NCBI GenBank assembly: GCA_023395395.1
Contig: JAEWZH010000001.1
Location: forward strand, 59,833-123,832
Direction: 5' to 3'
From: Bacteroidota bacterium
Lineage (GTDB): Bacteria > Bacteroidota > Bacteroidia > Bacteroidales > Porphyromonadaceae
DNA length: 64,000 bases
The notes beneath the pieces were generated by a model. It ran no database searches. It saw nothing but the letters and a program-made list of their open reading frames with translations, and was not told the origin of the DNA. Below, in pieces: positions 17,492 through 26,286 of this stretch (position 1 is the first letter of the stretch; each line of letters starts with the position of its first letter). A program made the position numbers and the translations under genes.

Positions 17492-17499
17492 TACCTTTG
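17492..17499 (+). promoter_or_regulatory. Promoter -7 box of pta-ackA
   Basis: TACCTTTG (TAnnTTTG) lies 55 bases upstream of the pta start codon, downstream of the tpx terminator. No matching -33 TTTG was found. Confidence 0.6.
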
Positions 17500-17554
17500 T
17501 GCCACAACCATTGAATTATAATAGTAATACACACAAATACTTAAATCAAGCATT

Positions 17555-18571
17555 ATGCAACTACTTGAGAAGATCGTGGCTAGCGCAAAGGCCAATCAGC
17601 GCCGTATAGTGCTACCCGAAGGACTAGAGGAGCGTACACTCCGTGCCGCTGATCGCCTCATCGATGAGGGTGTGGCAGAGATTATCCTTATTGGTAATCC
17701 AGACGAGATTAAGGCAAAAGCAGCAGAGCTAGGGCTGATACACATTGCAAAAGGAGCTACCCTACTTTGCCCGAAAAACAATCCTAAGAAAGGCGAGTAT
17801 GCCAACATCCTCTTTGAGCTTCGCAAGTCAAAGGGAATGACCATCGAGGAGGCGACCAGACTCGCTGAGGATCCACTCTACCTCGCTTGCCTCATGATGA
17901 AAGCTGGCGACGCTGATGGAGAGGTTGCCGGTGCGTTCAATACCACAGGCAATGTCTTGCGCCCAGCACTTCAGATTATCAAGACTGCTCCTGGTATCAA
18001 GGTAGTTAGCGGAGCATTCATCCTCATTACTAAGGCACATCAGTATGGGCAAGATGGTATCGTAGTATGTGGCGATTGCGCTGTGATGCCCAATCCAACT
18101 GCCGAAGAGCTCGCTCAGATTGCGATTTCATCAGCCGAGACCGCCAGAGTCATCGCCGGTTTTGAGCAACCAAGAGTGGCTATGCTCAGCTTCAGCACCA
18201 AGGGTAGTGCTAAGCACGAAAACGTAGATAAAGTGGTAGAGGCAACCAAAATAGCACAAGGCATGGCTCCGGAGCTCTTGCTGGATGGAGAACTACAGCT
18301 CGATGCAGCACTAGATCCTAAGACCGGCAATTCAAAAGCACCGGGTAGCAAGGTGGCAGGACACGCCAATGTACTTATCTTCCCAGACCTACAGACAGGT
18401 AATATCGGCTACAAGATGGTACAGCGCCTCGGTGGAGCAGAGGCAATCGGTCCTATCCTGCAAGGTATTGCCATGCCGGTCAATGACCTCAGCCGTGGTT
18501 GCTCAGTGGAAGACATTTTCTACATGGTAGCCATTACAAGTAATCAGGCGACAGCGGCGCTCAAGAAGTAA
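17555..18571 (+). CDS. pta: Phosphate acetyltransferase
   Basis: A 338-residue enzyme of the short Pta class (a PTA_PTB domain only, without the N-terminal regulatory region of the enterobacterial form). It converts acetyl-CoA and phosphate to acetyl phosphate. Recognisable blocks are RIVLPEGLEERTLRAA at the start, GEVAGAFNTTGNVLRPALQIIK, VCGDCAVMPNPTAEELAQIAI, and the C-terminal GHANVLIFPDLQTGNIGYKMVQRLG, which contributes to the CoA and phosphate sites. ackA follows 36 bases downstream, forming the usual acetate-producing, ATP-yielding pair. Phosphate butyryltransferase is a relative, but the neighbouring ackA favours the acetate role. Confidence 0.95.
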   Translation: MQLLEKIVASAKANQRRIVLPEGLEERTLRAADRLIDEGVAEIILIGNPDEIKAKAAELGLIHIAKGATLLCPKNNPKKGEYANILFELRKSKGMTIEEATRLAEDPLYLACLMMKAGDADGEVAGAFNTTGNVLRPALQIIKTAPGIKVVSGAFILITKAHQYGQDGIVVCGDCAVMPNPTAEELAQIAISSAETARVIAGFEQPRVAMLSFSTKGSAKHENVDKVVEATKIAQGMAPELLLDGELQLDAALDPKTGNSKAPGSKVAGHANVLIFPDLQTGNIGYKMVQRLGGAEAIGPILQGIAMPVNDLSRGCSVEDIFYMVAITSNQATAALKK

Positions 18572-18607
18572 TCCGATTATTAATCAATACTATAAAAAAT
18601 AATTACT

Positions 18608-19804
18608 ATGAAGATTTTGGTTCTCAACTGCGGTAGCTCGTCAGTAAAGTACAAGCTCTACGACATGAGCGACGAGTCAGAGATCACCAGTGGTGGTGTA
18701 GAGAAAGTGGGACTCCCCGACTCCTTCCTCAAGTTTAAGAAGGCCAACGGAGAAAAGGTGACCATCGAGCACGATATGCCTACCCAGAAAGAGGCGGTTC
18801 AGCTCATCCTAGACACGCTCGTAAATCCAGAGTATGCTTTCATCAAGAGCTACGATGAGATTGGGGCAGTGGGTCACCGTATGGTACACGGAGGAGAGAA
18901 ATTTAGCGAGAGTGTAGTCATCACCGACGAAGTGCTCAAAGCGGTAGAAGAGTTGATTGTACTCGCTCCCCTCCACAACCCTGCAAATATCAAGGGTGTA
19001 GAGGCGACTGCCAAGCTCCTTCCACACGCCAAGCAGGTAGGCGTATTTGACACTGCATTCCACCAGACCATGGAGCCACACGCTTACATGTACGCTCTAC
19101 CATATCGTATGTATAGCGACCTCAAGGTACGCCGCTACGGATTCCACGGCACCAGCCACCGCTACGTCAGCAAGCGCGCTTGTGAGATACTCGGGCTGGA
19201 CTACAGCAAAGCCAAGCTCATCACTTGTCACATCGGTAATGGAGGCTCTATCGCAGCAATCAACGGCGGCAAGGTCATCGACACGACTATGGGACTGACC
19301 CCTACCGAAGGTCTTATGATGGGGACTCGCTCCGGAGACGTAGATCCAGGCGCACTCGTATTCATTATGGAGCAGGAGGGCCTTGATGCTGCGGGGCTCA
19401 GCAAGCTCGTCAACAAGGAGTCTGGCGTCGCTGGCTTCTCTGAAATCTCTAGCGACATGCGTGATATAGAGGATGCCATCGCAGCGGGCAACGAGCGAGC
19501 AAAGCTCACCCTCAAGATGTATGACTATCGTATCAAGAAGTACGTAGGAGCCTACCTCGCCGCCCTCAATGGTGCTGATGCTATCATCTTCACCGGTGGT
19601 GTCGGCGAAAATCAAGCTTCCACCCGTGAGTACGTCTGCTCCGATATGGAGTATGCAGGCATCGAGATCGACAAAGAGCTCAATAACTCTGTAAGAGCTA
19701 AGGAGATTGTCCTCTCTACCGACAAGAGCAAGGTAAAGGTGATGATTGTCCCTACCGACGAGGAGCTACTCATCGCCCGAGATACCCTCGCACTGGTACA
19801 GTAA
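18608..19804 (+). CDS. ackA: Acetate kinase
   Basis: A 398-residue member of the acetate/propionate kinase (ASKHA) family, which transfers phosphate from acetyl phosphate to ADP. Signature 1 is MKILVLNCGSSSVKYKLY, and signature 2 covers YGFHGTSHRYV with the catalytic histidine region. HIGNGGSIAAINGGKVIDTTMG and the terminal FTGGVGENQ are the adenosine and phosphate motifs. Length is standard. It is the second gene of the pta-ackA operon and is followed by an unusually long perfect hairpin beginning four bases after the stop codon. Confidence 0.97.
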   Translation: MKILVLNCGSSSVKYKLYDMSDESEITSGGVEKVGLPDSFLKFKKANGEKVTIEHDMPTQKEAVQLILDTLVNPEYAFIKSYDEIGAVGHRMVHGGEKFSESVVITDEVLKAVEELIVLAPLHNPANIKGVEATAKLLPHAKQVGVFDTAFHQTMEPHAYMYALPYRMYSDLKVRRYGFHGTSHRYVSKRACEILGLDYSKAKLITCHIGNGGSIAAINGGKVIDTTMGLTPTEGLMMGTRSGDVDPGALVFIMEQEGLDAAGLSKLVNKESGVAGFSEISSDMRDIEDAIAAGNERAKLTLKMYDYRIKKYVGAYLAALNGADAIIFTGGVGENQASTREYVCSDMEYAGIEIDKELNNSVRAKEIVLSTDKSKVKVMIVPTDEELLIARDTLALVQ

Positions 19805-19807
19805 GAC

Positions 19808-19879
19808 AGACACCCCACCCAACACAAATAGCCACGACCCCTCTCGGAGTCGTGGCTATTTGTGTTGGGTGGGGTGTCT
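19808..19879 (+). terminator. Very long perfect hairpin after ackA
   Basis: Bases 19808-19838 and 19849-19879 are perfect inverted repeats of 31 base pairs with a 10-base loop (CCCTCTCGGA). The stem has a GC-rich core, a distal ...ACACAAATAGCC.../GGCTATTTGTGT part and an outer CACCCC/GGGGTG part. No T-run follows; the T-rich stretch lies within the right arm, so the inner part may act as the terminator proper. Confidence 0.75.
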
Positions 19880-19881
19880 CC

Positions 19882-19960
19882 CTGAAATCTCCTCTAAGAG
19901 GGGAGAGATATTTTCAATAGAGGAGGTTTGGAGATATTTACAGGAGGCCTATCCGAATTA
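19882..19960. repeat. Eroded palindromes of the CTCCTCTATAGAGGAG family
   Basis: AATCTCCTCTAAGAGGGGAGAG near 19886 and TCAATAGAGGAGG near 19913 resemble the intact palindromes elsewhere in the window, each with an altered centre. The rest of the gap to 20220 holds one good promoter (20004-20034) and no recognisable gene. Confidence 0.55.
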
Positions 19961-20003
19961 AATTTCAAGAACCTGACTTCATGTGCTAATTAACACTTTC
20001 GAT

Positions 20004-20034
20004 TTTGAGATTTCATAACAATCCCATATATTTG
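20004..20034 (+). promoter_or_regulatory. Consensus promoter ahead of the DUF3667 gene
   Basis: TTTG at 20004-20007, 19 bases, then TATATTTG at 20027-20034 match both promoter elements. The start codon of the next gene is 187 bases downstream, implying a long leader or a short transcript in between. Confidence 0.65.
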
Positions 20035-20220
20035 CTTTGCTGAATGTAGTCTGTTAGAATAGGTCTTACTCCGCGTGGTATTAATTAAGTAACGTAAGTT
20101 CGATATAACTTTACGGACTTATGTTAGTTGGGGAGACGGAGAGAAAAAGGTAGGCTAATGCCTCAAACGAAGAATAACGCTCTTGACTTACCAACTTGTA
20201 TAAAGGAATAATCACATTGC

Positions 20221-20976
20221 ATGATGAATTTTGATTTTTTCAAAAGAAGGAATATAAGCAACAACAAACCTATTCTATTAGTGTGCCGGAACTGCGGGAC
20301 AAAGATGAATGGTCCATATTGCCATCTTTGTGGACAGAGTCTTTTTGCGGGGAAGGAAAGCTCCCATTGGAGATTTTTTAGTAATGCCCTCAGTCTTTTC
20401 TCTGTTGATTTTAAAATATTTCGCACGATTAAATTGCTCCTTTTTTACCCCGGAAAACTTACCAAGGAATACTGTCAAGGTCATATTATTCGTTATGAGC
20501 ATCCTTTTAAACTGTTTTGGTTTATAGTCTTACTTTCCTTTATCTATTTTTCATACAAGTTTGATCCAAACAGTAAAAAATTAACAGGAGACACCGAACT
20601 TAACAGACTATTTATAAGTTATCTCCCTTATGCAACTCTGCTATTAATCCCATTTTTTTCTTTTTTATTGTTTAGCTTTTTCCGAAAGCATAATCCTATA
20701 TATTCCAATAACACAGTGTTTGCATTGCATTTCCATGCTTTCTTATATGTATTCTTTGCGGTTGTACTGCTAATTTCCGGCTTGTGCATTCCTGTCAAAT
20801 GGTGGTTGTTATCTTTAATTCCATATATCTATTTACTAATTGCTGTTTATGTGTTTTACAAGCCTAAAATAATACATTTATTTTTAAAGGTTACATTTAT
20901 CTTAATTATACATACCCTTGCAATATCCATTCTTTTGTTTTCTTTTTTCATAATGATAGGCACCATAATTCATTAA
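20221..20976 (+). CDS. DUF3667 membrane protein with zinc ribbon
   Basis: A 251-residue protein of the DUF3667 type. A small zinc-ribbon opens it: CRNCGTKMNGPYCHLCGQ, with the CxxC...CxxC arrangement. It is followed by the FRTIKLLLFYPGKLTKEYCQGHIIRYEHPFKLF block and then about four hydrophobic helices (roughly residues 95-115, 135-160, 175-200 and 215-245). The function of the family is unknown; the composition suggests a membrane protein whose cytoplasmic head binds metal. The gene is markedly AT-rich compared with its neighbours, with many T-runs, which may mean acquisition from elsewhere or relaxed selection. A consensus promoter lies far upstream, and no terminator is apparent. Confidence 0.82.
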   Translation: MMNFDFFKRRNISNNKPILLVCRNCGTKMNGPYCHLCGQSLFAGKESSHWRFFSNALSLFSVDFKIFRTIKLLLFYPGKLTKEYCQGHIIRYEHPFKLFWFIVLLSFIYFSYKFDPNSKKLTGDTELNRLFISYLPYATLLLIPFFSFLLFSFFRKHNPIYSNNTVFALHFHAFLYVFFAVVLLISGLCIPVKWWLLSLIPYIYLLIAVYVFYKPKIIHLFLKVTFILIIHTLAISILLFSFFIMIGTIIH

Positions 20977-21144
20977 ATGTTTAATATTGGCTGTTGAAGT
21001 CATGTTCTTCGCAAAACCTTTCGTGCAGCAACACACCTAAGTTGTACGGAAACGAGGGGAATCGACAAAGAGACCACTTACGAACAGGTGGAATTTGACA
21101 TATTATCCATATTTGCAACGAAAGTTACCCCTGAAATAGCAGAG

Positions 21145-21180
21145 CCATGACTAATCTATAGAGGAGTTTTTTTATATTTG
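21145..21180. repeat. Half palindrome of the dispersed family
   Basis: ATCTATAGAGGAG at 21154-21166, followed by a T-run, is a single truncated copy of the CTCCTCTATAGAGGAG element. It sits in the 233-base gap between the DUF3667 gene and the repeat protein; nothing else is recognisable there. Confidence 0.5.
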
Positions 21181-21209
21181 TAGAGAACTATAATTAAAAA
21201 CACTTGACT

Positions 21210-21677
21210 ATGGGACGAATATTGTCTTTACTTATTACTATTATTGGTTTTTCGGCATTAAATACATCACTTATAGCCCAAACTAATATCTACAAAGGCG
21301 AGAGCACCTCCGGCTTCGACATACTCTATACTTGGGATGGTCAGCATCTCTACAAGGGGCAGAGCACCTATAGCTCCGATATACTCTATACTTGGGATGG
21401 CGAGTACATCTACAAAGGACAAAGCACCTCCTGCTTCGACATACTCTATACTTGGGATGGTCGGCATCTCTACAAGGGGCAGAGCACCTATAGCTCCGAT
21501 ATACTCTATACTTGGGATGGCGAGTACATCTACAAAGGACGAAGCACCTCCTGCTTCGACATACTCTATACTTGGGACGGCAACTACATCTACAAAGGAC
21601 GAAGCGCTTACAGCTTCGATATTCTTTACACCATCGATGGTGCGATTCCCCTCCCCATACTCACTCTTTTTCTCTAG
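21210..21677 (+). CDS. Secreted tandem-repeat protein (20-residue repeats)
   Basis: About 155 residues from the ATG at 21210; the frame's earlier TTG at 21204 is less likely. A signal peptide (MGRILSLLITIIGFSALNTSLIAQ) precedes roughly six copies of a 20-residue repeat with the pattern YKGxSTxxFDILYTWDGxxI, ending in YTIDGAIPLPILTLFL. The aromatic/glycine rhythm (YTWDG..IYKG) suggests short beta-strands forming a repetitive beta structure. The DNA repeat is 60 bases and alternates in two subtypes, giving a 120-base higher-order unit: 21361-21420 is identical to 21481-21540. I cannot name a family with confidence. Copy number is probably variable between strains. Confidence 0.72.
   Translation: MGRILSLLITIIGFSALNTSLIAQTNIYKGESTSGFDILYTWDGQHLYKGQSTYSSDILYTWDGEYIYKGQSTSCFDILYTWDGRHLYKGQSTYSSDILYTWDGEYIYKGRSTSCFDILYTWDGNYIYKGRSAYSFDILYTIDGAIPLPILTLFL
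21300..21600 (+). repeat. 60-base tandem repeat with 120-base higher-order unit
   Basis: Five consecutive 60-base units, in two alternating subtypes, inside the secreted repeat protein gene. The segments 21361-21420 and 21481-21540 match at every base, and 21421-21480 differs only slightly from its neighbour at 21541-21600. Because 60 is divisible by three, several reading frames are open across the array. Confidence 0.9.
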
Positions 21678-21844
21678 CCCGAATGTAGAAAACAAGCCCT
21701 CTTTGCTGAAGCATTGAGCGACTGATTATCAGTAATGGCGATGTCAAACATCTCTTTGCTCGCCCTTTTCCCTGCATTCCTTTTTGTAATGCGTCAGACC
21801 CATTGAGATGCCAAGACCACAGGCGGTGTGTCCTAGGATTTTTG

Positions 21845-21852
21845 TAACTTTG
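21845..21852 (+). promoter_or_regulatory. Promoter -7 box of the PDZ gene cluster
   Basis: TAACTTTG (TAnnTTTG) lies 33 bases upstream of the ATG at 21886. No -33 TTTG at the right spacing. Confidence 0.55.
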
Positions 21853-21885
21853 GGGACAAAGTAGACTATTTATATTATTTGGAAT

Positions 21886-23304
21886 ATGGACGCAATCAGA
21901 AAGATACTGCTCACAGCTCTGCTGGGGCTTATAGGATTTAGTGCTTCGGCACAGAAGATGGGCGAGGCAACCACCAGATGCGAGGTAGGATTTCTCTATC
22001 AGATTAGTTACCAGCCCAATTGGGGCGATTCTCGTGCTGTAGTGGCAGAGGTATTCCCTGGTTCGCCTGCCGCAGAGGCTGGGCTCCGTGTGGGAGACAT
22101 CATTGAGACCATCAATGGATTGAGCACGCAAGAGATTAGCGAGGAGGAGCTGACGAGGATACTCCTTGACCCTAATCACGGAAGTGTAGAGCTAACAATC
22201 AGCAACTTCGCCTATAGATCTAAACCTGTAACCATCAGGAAGAAGTGCATCCCTATCGATGCCCTGTCGGAAGCAGTGTTGGCACGCTCGTTCAATATGT
22301 ATAGTCTGGAGGATGTGACGGATCGCAGGTTCACTATGCCTTTTAGCTACAACACTCCTGCAGAGGTCGATTTCATCAATTTCAAGAGCTTCAGCTTTGA
22401 AAGAGGGAAGCGCCCCACTGCAGAGGAGCGCAGCATACAAGCCGAGCTTCAGCGAAAAGGTCTGGTCTATGTGGAGAAGGGGGGCGATCTATTGGTAAGT
22501 GTGCACGCCAAGCTCGAAGCCAACCCATCATACCGTGAGGGTGCTGAGAGTGATGTGGAGATGGGACTTAAAAACTATCGTCTCAATACAGAGAAGGGGG
22601 ACATACAACAATATCCATTCCTCAGCATCAATGCGCCTAGCTTTACAGGGACACATAAACTAACCATCGAAGTGGACATCTTTGATGCTGCGACAAATAC
22701 AAAAATCTGGAGCGGTATCGCGAGAGAAAAACTCAATGGAACGTATAGCTCTGAGCGGTATATGCAAAACTTCGCTCCACTACTGATGAGCAACTTCCCA
22801 TTTGTACGCTATCTGATGAATCCATCATTTGTGATGCACAAAAATACCTATCGCTCCATTGGTATCTACCTCGATGCCAATGACCTACAGCGTGTACTAT
22901 GGGTAGATAAGAATAGTCCGGCAGAAAAGGCCGGCATCAAAGCAGGTGATAGGATTGTCACGATCAATGGTATTCCACTTGAGAAATCGGTGAAAGTCGC
23001 TACCGAATACTACTTCAACTTTGTGAAGAAGAGCTTTGACTTGAGAGATGAGGAGACACGTTTTCCCTCCAATGATGGTTTCCAGAACAACCGCTACTGG
23101 CGCCTAGACAAATATTCTGAGATCTCAGCGATGATCCAAAATCCTGCATACCGCTCGGTTTTCAGCTATCTATTTAGCCACCGTAGCTATGTACACTCTC
23201 CTATCATCGAAGATATTATCCTCGAAGTGAAGAGAGGTGAATCGACTGAACCAGTGCTAATTAAGCCAGTAAAGGTAGCACACGACTACGTAGAATTATT
23301 CTGA
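21886..23304 (+). CDS. Exported protein with two PDZ domains and a DUF4136-like middle
   Basis: A 472-residue exported protein: signal peptide (about residues 1-22, ending SASAQ), a first PDZ domain (VVAEVFPGSPAAEAGLRVGDIIETING, about 50-115), a central region resembling DUF4136 lipoprotein domains (about 150-290, with YNTPAEVDFINFKSFSFE and DIFDAATNTKIWSGIA), and a second PDZ (VLWVDKNSPAEKAGIKAGDRIVTINGIPL, about 335-390). There is no protease domain. It is probably a periplasmic scaffold or chaperone-like protein; its partner is unknown. It has its own promoter and is followed after ten bases by the GH125 gene, with which it is probably co-transcribed. Confidence 0.8.
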   Translation: MDAIRKILLTALLGLIGFSASAQKMGEATTRCEVGFLYQISYQPNWGDSRAVVAEVFPGSPAAEAGLRVGDIIETINGLSTQEISEEELTRILLDPNHGSVELTISNFAYRSKPVTIRKKCIPIDALSEAVLARSFNMYSLEDVTDRRFTMPFSYNTPAEVDFINFKSFSFERGKRPTAEERSIQAELQRKGLVYVEKGGDLLVSVHAKLEANPSYREGAESDVEMGLKNYRLNTEKGDIQQYPFLSINAPSFTGTHKLTIEVDIFDAATNTKIWSGIAREKLNGTYSSERYMQNFAPLLMSNFPFVRYLMNPSFVMHKNTYRSIGIYLDANDLQRVLWVDKNSPAEKAGIKAGDRIVTINGIPLEKSVKVATEYYFNFVKKSFDLRDEETRFPSNDGFQNNRYWRLDKYSEISAMIQNPAYRSVFSYLFSHRSYVHSPIIEDIILEVKRGESTEPVLIKPVKVAHDYVELF

Positions 23305-23314
23305 CAAGAGGGGG

Positions 23315-24718
23315 ATGAGGAAGCTACTTCTAGGGATTACCCTCGGAGCCATGGTATCGGTCGCTTGGGCTGGAAATTTCCAGTCACAGCGACCCAGCCT
23401 GTCTCAAAGGCTTTTCACCTCTACCGTCATAGAGGATGATATCGTTCGCCTTCAGACGCTGATTACACACGAAAAACTGAGTTGGATGGTAGGCAATTGC
23501 CTCCCCAATACACTTGATACCACGGTACACTTTAGGTTGGATACCGAGGGGAAACCGGAGACATTTGTGTACACGGGCGACATCGCAGCCATGTGGCTGA
23601 GGGATAGTGGAGCTCAAGTGTGGCCTTATATCAGATATGCCAATCGTGATGCCAAGGTAAAGCAGATGCTAGAGGGGGTGATAAGGCTGCAGCTAAAGCA
23701 GATTATTCTCGACCCCTATGCCAATGCGTTCCTCGATGGCCCGATAGAGTCGCACTGGAAGAGCGACAATACGCTTATGCTCCCTGGTGTGCACGAACGT
23801 AAGTGGGAGATTGATTCGCTTTGCTACCCTATTCGCCTTGCCTATCAGTATTGGAAGGAGACAGGTGATGACTCAGTATTCGATGCCAACTGGCTGGAAG
23901 CCATCAAGAAGGTGTTGGCGACGTTTAGAGATCAGCAGCGCAAAGAGGGGACGGGGAACTACCGTTTTCTGCGGGTCACGGATCGCAGCACAGACGGCAA
24001 AAGCAATATCGGATGGGGCGAACCGGTAAAGCCTGTGGGATTGATTGTCAGTGCATTCAGACCTAGCGATGATTCGACCCACTACCAATTCCTCGTGCCG
24101 AGCAATTTTATGGCAGTCTCTTCGCTTCGCAAGGCGGCTGAAATCCTTAATCAGGTCAATGGGGAGCCATCACTAGCGACAGAGTGCTACACACTTGCAG
24201 ACGAAGTAGAACGGGCACTCAAAGCGTACGCTGTCTATGATCACCCGGTATATGGCAAGATTTATGCGTACGAGGTAGATGGATTTGGCAACCACAATCT
24301 GATGGACGACTCCAATGTCCCGAGTCTCCTTGGGATGGCATATTTAGGCGATGTGGCATCGGATGACCCTATCTATCAAAATACCCGTCGATTCGTGCTC
24401 AGCGACAGCAACCCCTACTTCTTCAAAGGAAGTGCGGGGGAGGGCATTGGAGGGCCACACGTAGGCTATGACATGATATGGCCCATGAGCATCATGATGC
24501 GGGCTTTTACCGCTCAGAGTGACGAGGAAATCGCTCTGTGCATGCAGATGCTGATAGACACCGATGCGGACACAGGCTTTATGCACGAGTCTTTTCACAA
24601 GGATGATGCGACCAAATTCACCAGAGCATGGTTTGCTTGGCAAAACTCTCTCTTCGGAGAGCTTGTCCTATATCTCGTAGATAAGGACAAGATCGAACTA
24701 CTCAACAATCTAAAGTAA
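23315..24718 (+). CDS. Glycoside hydrolase family 125 (exo-alpha-1,6-mannosidase)
   Basis: A 467-residue exported enzyme with a signal peptide (MRKLLLGITLGAMVSVAWA). Family 125 hallmarks are GDIAAMWLRDSGAQVWPY (the acid/base region in an (alpha/alpha)6 barrel), the LDGPIESHWKSDN stretch, HERKWEIDSLCYPIRLAYQYW, and SAGEGIGGPHVG...WPMSIMMRAFT near the end. GH125 enzymes are inverting exo-acting alpha-1,6-mannosidases that trim N-glycans or yeast mannan, usually in gut or oral Bacteroidetes. No polysaccharide utilisation genes (susC/susD) flank it here, so it may scavenge host glycoprotein mannose. The stop codon overlaps the next start by one base. Confidence 0.92.
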   Translation: MRKLLLGITLGAMVSVAWAGNFQSQRPSLSQRLFTSTVIEDDIVRLQTLITHEKLSWMVGNCLPNTLDTTVHFRLDTEGKPETFVYTGDIAAMWLRDSGAQVWPYIRYANRDAKVKQMLEGVIRLQLKQIILDPYANAFLDGPIESHWKSDNTLMLPGVHERKWEIDSLCYPIRLAYQYWKETGDDSVFDANWLEAIKKVLATFRDQQRKEGTGNYRFLRVTDRSTDGKSNIGWGEPVKPVGLIVSAFRPSDDSTHYQFLVPSNFMAVSSLRKAAEILNQVNGEPSLATECYTLADEVERALKAYAVYDHPVYGKIYAYEVDGFGNHNLMDDSNVPSLLGMAYLGDVASDDPIYQNTRRFVLSDSNPYFFKGSAGEGIGGPHVGYDMIWPMSIMMRAFTAQSDEEIALCMQMLIDTDADTGFMHESFHKDDATKFTRAWFAWQNSLFGELVLYLVDKDKIELLNNLK

Positions 24719-25380
24719 TGAGGAAAATACTACTCTACATAGCGACAGTCACACTATCTGTAGTGGCAATGGCACAGTCGAGCGACATGCGACAGACATT
24801 TCTTAGCATGCCACAGAAGGTATTGCCAGTGCTGACAGAAGAGATAAGGGCGCAGCTCATCAGTAATTTTGACAAGAAACAAAAGGGAGAAATCCCTTCT
24901 GAGGTACGCAATCAGTTTTATGGTTATTCTGAAATCACCAAGCTGACAGATGACTTTGTGGCAGTGAAGCTCGACACTCAGACAAATTTGGAGATACGGA
25001 AGCTCTCCCAGAGTCGCAAAAAATACCTTATCGGCCTAATATATACCAGCAAGATTGTACCCGAACAGTCGGTTCTCGTAATCTATGACCAAGAATGGAA
25101 TAGGATAGAGGAGGAGAAGTACTTCAAGCACCCCGAGCTAGCGGATTTCTTTTCGGATCCATCTCTGCTTCAGCTCAATAGTATCAAGCAAGTCCTAGGA
25201 GCTATCGGTGCTCTTAGCTTTAGGTATAGCTGGGTGGAGGGTTCGGATATACTGAGAATAGAGATGACTAATTTCGAAGAGCCTATGGCTCAATCGTTGT
25301 ATCCAGATGCTTCTAAGTGGTTGAAGCCAAGCGGAGTACTATATAAGTGGCATCGTGGACAGCTAAGAAAGGAGAAATAA
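24718..25380 (+). CDS. DUF3256 family exported protein
   Basis: A 220-residue protein with an N-terminal signal peptide (MRKILLYIATVTLSVVAMAQ). The opening of the mature part (DMRQTFLSMPQKVLPVLTEEIRAQLI) followed by a long beta-rich tail with VLVIYDQEWN fits the DUF3256 family found in Bacteroidales, whose role is unknown. The start codon overlaps the GH125 stop (TAATG), and the next gene begins two bases after its stop. It is therefore part of a run 21.9-26.3 kb that may be one transcript. No enzymatic motif can be seen. Confidence 0.75.
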   Translation: MRKILLYIATVTLSVVAMAQSSDMRQTFLSMPQKVLPVLTEEIRAQLISNFDKKQKGEIPSEVRNQFYGYSEITKLTDDFVAVKLDTQTNLEIRKLSQSRKKYLIGLIYTSKIVPEQSVLVIYDQEWNRIEEEKYFKHPELADFFSDPSLLQLNSIKQVLGAIGALSFRYSWVEGSDILRIEMTNFEEPMAQSLYPDASKWLKPSGVLYKWHRGQLRKEK

Positions 25381-25381
25381 G

Positions 25382-26281
25382 ATGGACAACATAGAGGATA
25401 AAGCGAGGCAGCGAAAAGCCCTCATCATCGTAGGTGCTATCCTACTGATAGGACTTATAGGTCTAGGAGTATATACGATCATCAATCAGCGTAGCCAGAT
25501 TCATAATATTCAGGCTATTGCCGAGCTTGAGAAGCAAGCTCTACAGGATGAATATAATGAGGTCGCTCTACAGTACGAAGGCTTCAAAATTGAGGTAAAA
25601 AACGACTCTATTCTCCAACAACTAGAGAGCGAACAAGCCAAGGTGCAACGCCTGATGGAGGAGCTACGCACCGTCAAGAGCTCTAATGCTCAGCGCATAC
25701 TGGAACTGAAGCGTGAGCTTGAGACTCTACGCAAGGTACTCAGGCACTATGTGGTGCAGATTGATTCTCTCAATCGTGCCAATGAACAACTCCGCTCCGA
25801 GAATAAAGACCTAACTCAACAAGTCACCCAAGTGGTTTCTGAGCGTTCGCAACTCCGCCAAGAGAAGGAGAAACTAACCGAGCAGGTAACTCTAGCTAGT
25901 AAGCTATCAGCATCTGGATTCCGCGTCACACCACTCAACGCAAGAGGTAAGGAGACCAAGCGAATTCATAATATGAAGCAACTCCAGTTTGTTTTCACTG
26001 TCGAGAAAAATGTAACTGCCCAACCAGGTTTCCGAGATATATTCATGCGTATCTCTACCCCCGACGATGTATTACTCCAAAAGCCATCGGAGAGTGGCAA
26101 CTTCAGCTTTGAGGGAGGAAGTGTCCCCTATTCTATCAAAAGGCAAATAGAATATGGCGGAGAGTCTACGTCAGTGACCATGTATTGGGACATCGAGGAA
26201 TACCTTATCGAGGGCAATTATAGGGTAGAGCTATTTGCCGACGGGTATGTCATTGGGCGATTTAGTTTCTCCCTTGGATAA
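25382..26281 (+). CDS. Membrane-anchored coiled-coil protein
   Basis: A 299-residue protein with a cytoplasmic N-terminal tail (MDNIEDKARQRK), one membrane helix (about residues 13-35), and a long heptad-like coiled coil rich in E, Q, L and R (about residues 40-175). A C-terminal beta-rich domain of about 120 residues follows, with VTPLNARGKETKRIHNMKQ and VTMYWDIEEYLIEGNYRVELF. Proteins of this layout are widespread in Bacteroidales, but I know of no assigned function. It is placed between the DUF3256 gene and the AlaX-like gene with spacings of two and five bases, so it is translated as part of the same cluster. Confidence 0.75.
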   Translation: MDNIEDKARQRKALIIVGAILLIGLIGLGVYTIINQRSQIHNIQAIAELEKQALQDEYNEVALQYEGFKIEVKNDSILQQLESEQAKVQRLMEELRTVKSSNAQRILELKRELETLRKVLRHYVVQIDSLNRANEQLRSENKDLTQQVTQVVSERSQLRQEKEKLTEQVTLASKLSASGFRVTPLNARGKETKRIHNMKQLQFVFTVEKNVTAQPGFRDIFMRISTPDDVLLQKPSESGNFSFEGGSVPYSIKRQIEYGGESTSVTMYWDIEEYLIEGNYRVELFADGYVIGRFSFSLG

Positions 26282-26286
26282 GCATC

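Noticed and set aside
21267..21717. A 142-residue minus-strand frame and a second plus-strand frame over the tandem repeats
   Set aside because: Open only because the repeat length is a multiple of three; no signal peptide or family, and they mirror the real gene.
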